From positions 220,588-284,587 of the forward strand of contig CAZYJL010000001.1 in NCBI GenBank assembly GCA_964647825.1: a stretch of 64,000 nt of DNA. The letters are read 5' to 3'. Positions 61,570 to 64,000 of the stretch are shown in pieces. A program made the position numbers and the translations under genes. Numbering within the stretch: position 1 is the stretch's first letter; every line of letters begins with the position of its first letter. This stretch comes from VFKI01 sp964647825 (GTDB taxonomy: Bacteria; Pseudomonadota; Gammaproteobacteria; DSM-16500). The notes under the pieces are model-generated. The model searched no databases. It worked only from the letters and a program-made list of their open reading frames with translations, and was not told the DNA's origin.

Positions 61570-63672
61570 ATGTCAGTGACCTCAGTAAAAAAAATAGTTA
61601 CTTGGGGTGGTCATACCGTCACCCTTGAGACTGGTGTGATTGCTAGGCAGGCAACTTCTGCTGTGTACGTCACAATGGATGATACCGTTGTTCTTGTGAC
61701 AGTTGTTGGTAAGGAAAATGCAAATCCCGATGCAGATTTTTTTCCATTAACAGTGAATTATCAGGAACGTAGTTATGCTGCGGGCCGCGTGCCTGGAGGG
61801 TATTTCAAACGGGAAGGCAAGCCAAGTGAAAAAGAGACACTGACATCTCGGTTAATTGATCGTCCGATTCGCCCACTTTTTGCAAAAGGGTTTAATCATG
61901 ACGTGCAAATCGTTGCCACAGTGCTTTCTGTGAATCCTGAGATTGATCCTGATATTCCTGCCTTATTAGGTGCTTCAGCGGCTTTAGCCATTTCTGGGTT
62001 ACCGTTCAATGGGCCTATTGGTGCTGCGCGCGTGGGGTATTCTGATGGGAACTATATATTAAACCCGACGCTTTCGGCATTGGAAAATTCAGCACTTGAT
62101 ATGGTCGTCGCAGGGACCGAGCATGCTGTTTTAATGGTGGAGTCTGAGGCGCAAGAGTTGCCTGAGTCGGTTATGTTGGGTGCGGTGATGTTTGCGCATC
62201 GTGAAATGCAAGCAATGATTCAAGCGATTAAAGAGTTTGCTGCTTCTACATCTATCTCATCTATCGACTGGCAACCAAAAGAAATTTCTTCAGAATTACA
62301 TAAACAGGTTGCAGAGCTTGCAACCCCTGGTTTTGTTGAAGCGTATAAATTACGTGATAAGCAAGCGCGTCAAGCACAATTATCAGACGTTCGTACAGCA
62401 ACACTAGAGTCAATTCTTGCTGCTGCGTCAGAAGAAGATAAATCAAGCCTGACGATTGCAGTGAAATCCCTTTTGAAGGGGCTTGAAAGTGAGATTGTTC
62501 GTCATCAAATTCTAGATGGTCAGCCGCGTATTGATGGTCGTGATTTAAAAACGGTTCGTCCGATTGATGTGCGTACGAGTTTATTGCCCCGGACACATGG
62601 TTCCGCTTTGTTCACACGTGGCGAAACACAAGCAATTGTGGTTGTGACGTTAGGTACAGAGCGTGATGCGCAGGTGATTGATGCCTTAGAAGGTGAACAA
62701 AAACAAAAATTTATGTTGCATTATAATTTCCCTCCTTATTCCGTTGGGGAAGTGGGCTTTATGAGTGGCCCGAAGCGGCGTGAAATTGGACATGGGAATT
62801 TGGCAAAACGTGCGGTAAAAGCAGTCTTACCAAAAGAGTTTCCGTATGTGATCCGTGTGGTATCTGAAATTACGGAGTCCAATGGATCAAGTTCCATGGC
62901 AACAGTGTGTGGTGCAAGTTTATCTCTGATGGATGCTGGTGTCCCTTTGCGTGAGCATGTTGCCGGTATTGCTATGGGATTGGTGAAAGAAGGTCAACGT
63001 TTTGCTGTGTTGACTGATATTCTTGGTGATGAAGATCATCTTGGGGATATGGATTTTAAGGTTGCAGGCACACGTCAAGGTGTTACAGCGTTACAAATGG
63101 ATATCAAGATTGATGGCATTACTGAAGAGATTATGCAGATTGCGTTAGATCAAGCAAATGCAGGCCGTTTACATATTTTGGATATTATGCAAAATGCGAT
63201 GCCCAATGCGCGTGGTGAAATGTCTGCCTATGCGCCGCGTATCTTGAATCTGCGTGTTCCTGTCGATCGCATTCGCGACGTGATTGGAAAAGGCGGTGCA
63301 ACGATTCGTTCTTTGACAGAAGAAACAGGTACAGTGATTGATATCAGTGATGATGGTCAAGTACGTGTTTCAGCAGCGGATCTTTCTGCGTGTGAAGAAG
63401 CGGTTCGTCGCATTGAATTACTGACAGCCGATGTTGTGCTGGGTGAAATTTATGAAGGTGTTGTTGTTAAGCTTGCAGATTTTGGTGCATTTGTCAGTAT
63501 CTTGCCTGGCAAGCAAGGGTTAGTGCATATTTCCCAAGTGGCGCATGAGCGTGTTGAACGCGTCAGCGATCATTTAGCAGAAGGCCAAACGGTTCGCGTC
63601 AAAGTATTGGAAATTGATCGTCAGGGGCGTATTCGTTTAAGTATTAAAGAAGTCACAGCGCCTAATGCTTAA
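61570..63672 (+). CDS. pnp: Polyribonucleotide nucleotidyltransferase
   Basis: A phosphorolytic 3'-5' exoribonuclease and degradosome component. It has two RNase PH domains with a helical linker (first with YQERSYAAGRVPGGYFKREG at residues ~61-80, second with GETQAIVVVTLGTERDAQ), a KH domain with RDVIGKGGATIRSL and a C-terminal S1 domain (EGVVVKLADFGAFVSILPG). Length is 700. AGGA precedes the ATG. The gap after rpsO (61414-61569) holds imperfect hairpins where RNase III processing usually occurs. Confidence 0.97.
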   Translation: MSVTSVKKIVTWGGHTVTLETGVIARQATSAVYVTMDDTVVLVTVVGKENANPDADFFPLTVNYQERSYAAGRVPGGYFKREGKPSEKETLTSRLIDRPIRPLFAKGFNHDVQIVATVLSVNPEIDPDIPALLGASAALAISGLPFNGPIGAARVGYSDGNYILNPTLSALENSALDMVVAGTEHAVLMVESEAQELPESVMLGAVMFAHREMQAMIQAIKEFAASTSISSIDWQPKEISSELHKQVAELATPGFVEAYKLRDKQARQAQLSDVRTATLESILAAASEEDKSSLTIAVKSLLKGLESEIVRHQILDGQPRIDGRDLKTVRPIDVRTSLLPRTHGSALFTRGETQAIVVVTLGTERDAQVIDALEGEQKQKFMLHYNFPPYSVGEVGFMSGPKRREIGHGNLAKRAVKAVLPKEFPYVIRVVSEITESNGSSSMATVCGASLSLMDAGVPLREHVAGIAMGLVKEGQRFAVLTDILGDEDHLGDMDFKVAGTRQGVTALQMDIKIDGITEEIMQIALDQANAGRLHILDIMQNAMPNARGEMSAYAPRILNLRVPVDRIRDVIGKGGATIRSLTEETGTVIDISDDGQVRVSAADLSACEEAVRRIELLTADVVLGEIYEGVVVKLADFGAFVSILPGKQGLVHISQVAHERVERVSDHLAEGQTVRVKVLEIDRQGRIRLSIKEVTAPNA

Positions 63673-63686
63673 CTGTTTAAGCTAAA

Positions 63687-63727
63687 TAAAAAACCGCTGA
63701 TAAAGTGATATGTCAGCGGTTTTTTTA
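63687..63727 (+). terminator. Rho-independent terminator after pnp
   Basis: AAAACCGCTGA and TCAGCGGTTTTTTT form a strong stem around a 12-base loop, followed by a T run. It closes the operon. Confidence 0.92.
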
Positions 63728-63732
63728 TTTTG

Positions 63733-63921
63733 GTAACAGCTCAGTGAGGGTATTGTTTGATGACTTGACTGACCGCAACAGCCAAACAGCTAACTGTATT
63801 TTACTGATATAAAGTACGCTTCATGAAATCAGAAAGGGCATGGCTTTGATCACCTACAACAGCTGATGGGCAACTAAATATGTAGTCAAGTCATCAAACA
63901 ATACCCTCACTGAGCTGTTAC
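63733..63921. repeat. Long-palindrome intergenic element, copy 5
   Basis: A 189-bp element with perfect long arms: GTAACAGCTCAGTGAGGGTA continuing TTGTTTGATGACTTGACT, mirrored at the other end. The centre AGTACGCTTCATGAAATCAG with AAAGGGCATGG is the family signature in reverse orientation. Its arms match copy 1 at 16548-16733. It starts six bases after the pnp terminator. Confidence 0.85.
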
Positions 63922-63947
63922 TTATTTTGTGACTGCCTGAGTTGTTC

Positions 63948-64000
63948 AGGGCCACCTCATATAAAATGATCTTTTTCTGAACTATTTTTTACAAAAAGAA
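63948..64000. repeat. MITE-like element, copy 4 (cut by window end)
   Basis: Begins AGGGCCACCTCATATAAAAT and continues past the window, matching the left end of copies 1 and 2. Confidence 0.7.

Overview
The window looks like chromosome from a moderately AT-rich gammaproteobacterium of the Legionellales type, most likely Coxiellaceae-like. This placement is an inference. It rests on standard gamma gene order (glyQS; miaB-phoH-ybeY-corC; fMet tRNA-rimP-nusA-infB-rbfA-truB-rpsO-pnp), a Com1-like DsbA-family protein, effector-like orphan genes, lysine-catabolism genes and several families of short palindromic repeats. No rRNA, CRISPR array, complete transposase or integrase gene was seen.

Layout. 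0.2-8.0 kb: glyQ-glyS, then a tightly overlapping lipopolysaccharide-core run (gmhB, acyltransferase, waaG, waaP, and a protein with two kinase domains). 8.0-12.1 kb: two orphan effector-like genes, each preceded by a MITE-like element and a duplicated promoter/operator segment. 12.1-16.5 kb: amino-acid permease, ALDH7-type aldehyde dehydrogenase and saccharopine dehydrogenase-like enzyme; together with the glutaryl-CoA dehydrogenase at 46.5 kb they suggest lysine catabolism. 16.7-28.1 kb: rsmE, a heptad-repeat protein, miaB-phoH-ybeY-corC, a GGDEF/EAL protein, a CDP-alcohol phosphotransferase, a flavin disulfide reductase with a TVP38 membrane protein, and divergent msrB/msrA. 28.1-28.9 kb: a decayed small membrane-gene cluster.

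28.94-38.45 kb is an apparent genomic island. All eleven genes lie on the minus strand (LysR, MFS, AfsA-type hotdog protein, several small enzymes, DMT exporter, aldo/keto reductase, methyltransferase, HAD phosphatase). A 16-bp direct repeat (15/16) of the 3' end of tRNA-Arg(CCU) bounds it. The gene content resembles a small-molecule, possibly butenolide or gamma-butyrolactone-like, biosynthesis and export locus. This is the best candidate for an undescribed system.

38.4-54.9 kb: tRNA-Arg, tRNA-Leu, a YdgA-like protein, priA, a DksA/TraR-type zinc finger, an amidoligase/peptidase neighbourhood (QEGLA protein, rimK, rimB) with mscS, gcdH, fabV, a stand-alone dsRNA-binding-domain-like protein, an FAD oxidoreductase, an aldo/keto reductase, cca and two DsbA-like proteins. 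54.9-63.7 kb: the translation/RNA operon, in which rimP has lost its C-terminal domain.

Two repeat families are scattered between genes. One is a ~185-bp long-palindrome family (five copies) with conserved ends and centre but arms that differ in sequence between copies. The other is a 180-210 bp MITE-like family with ends AGGGCCACCTCATAT.
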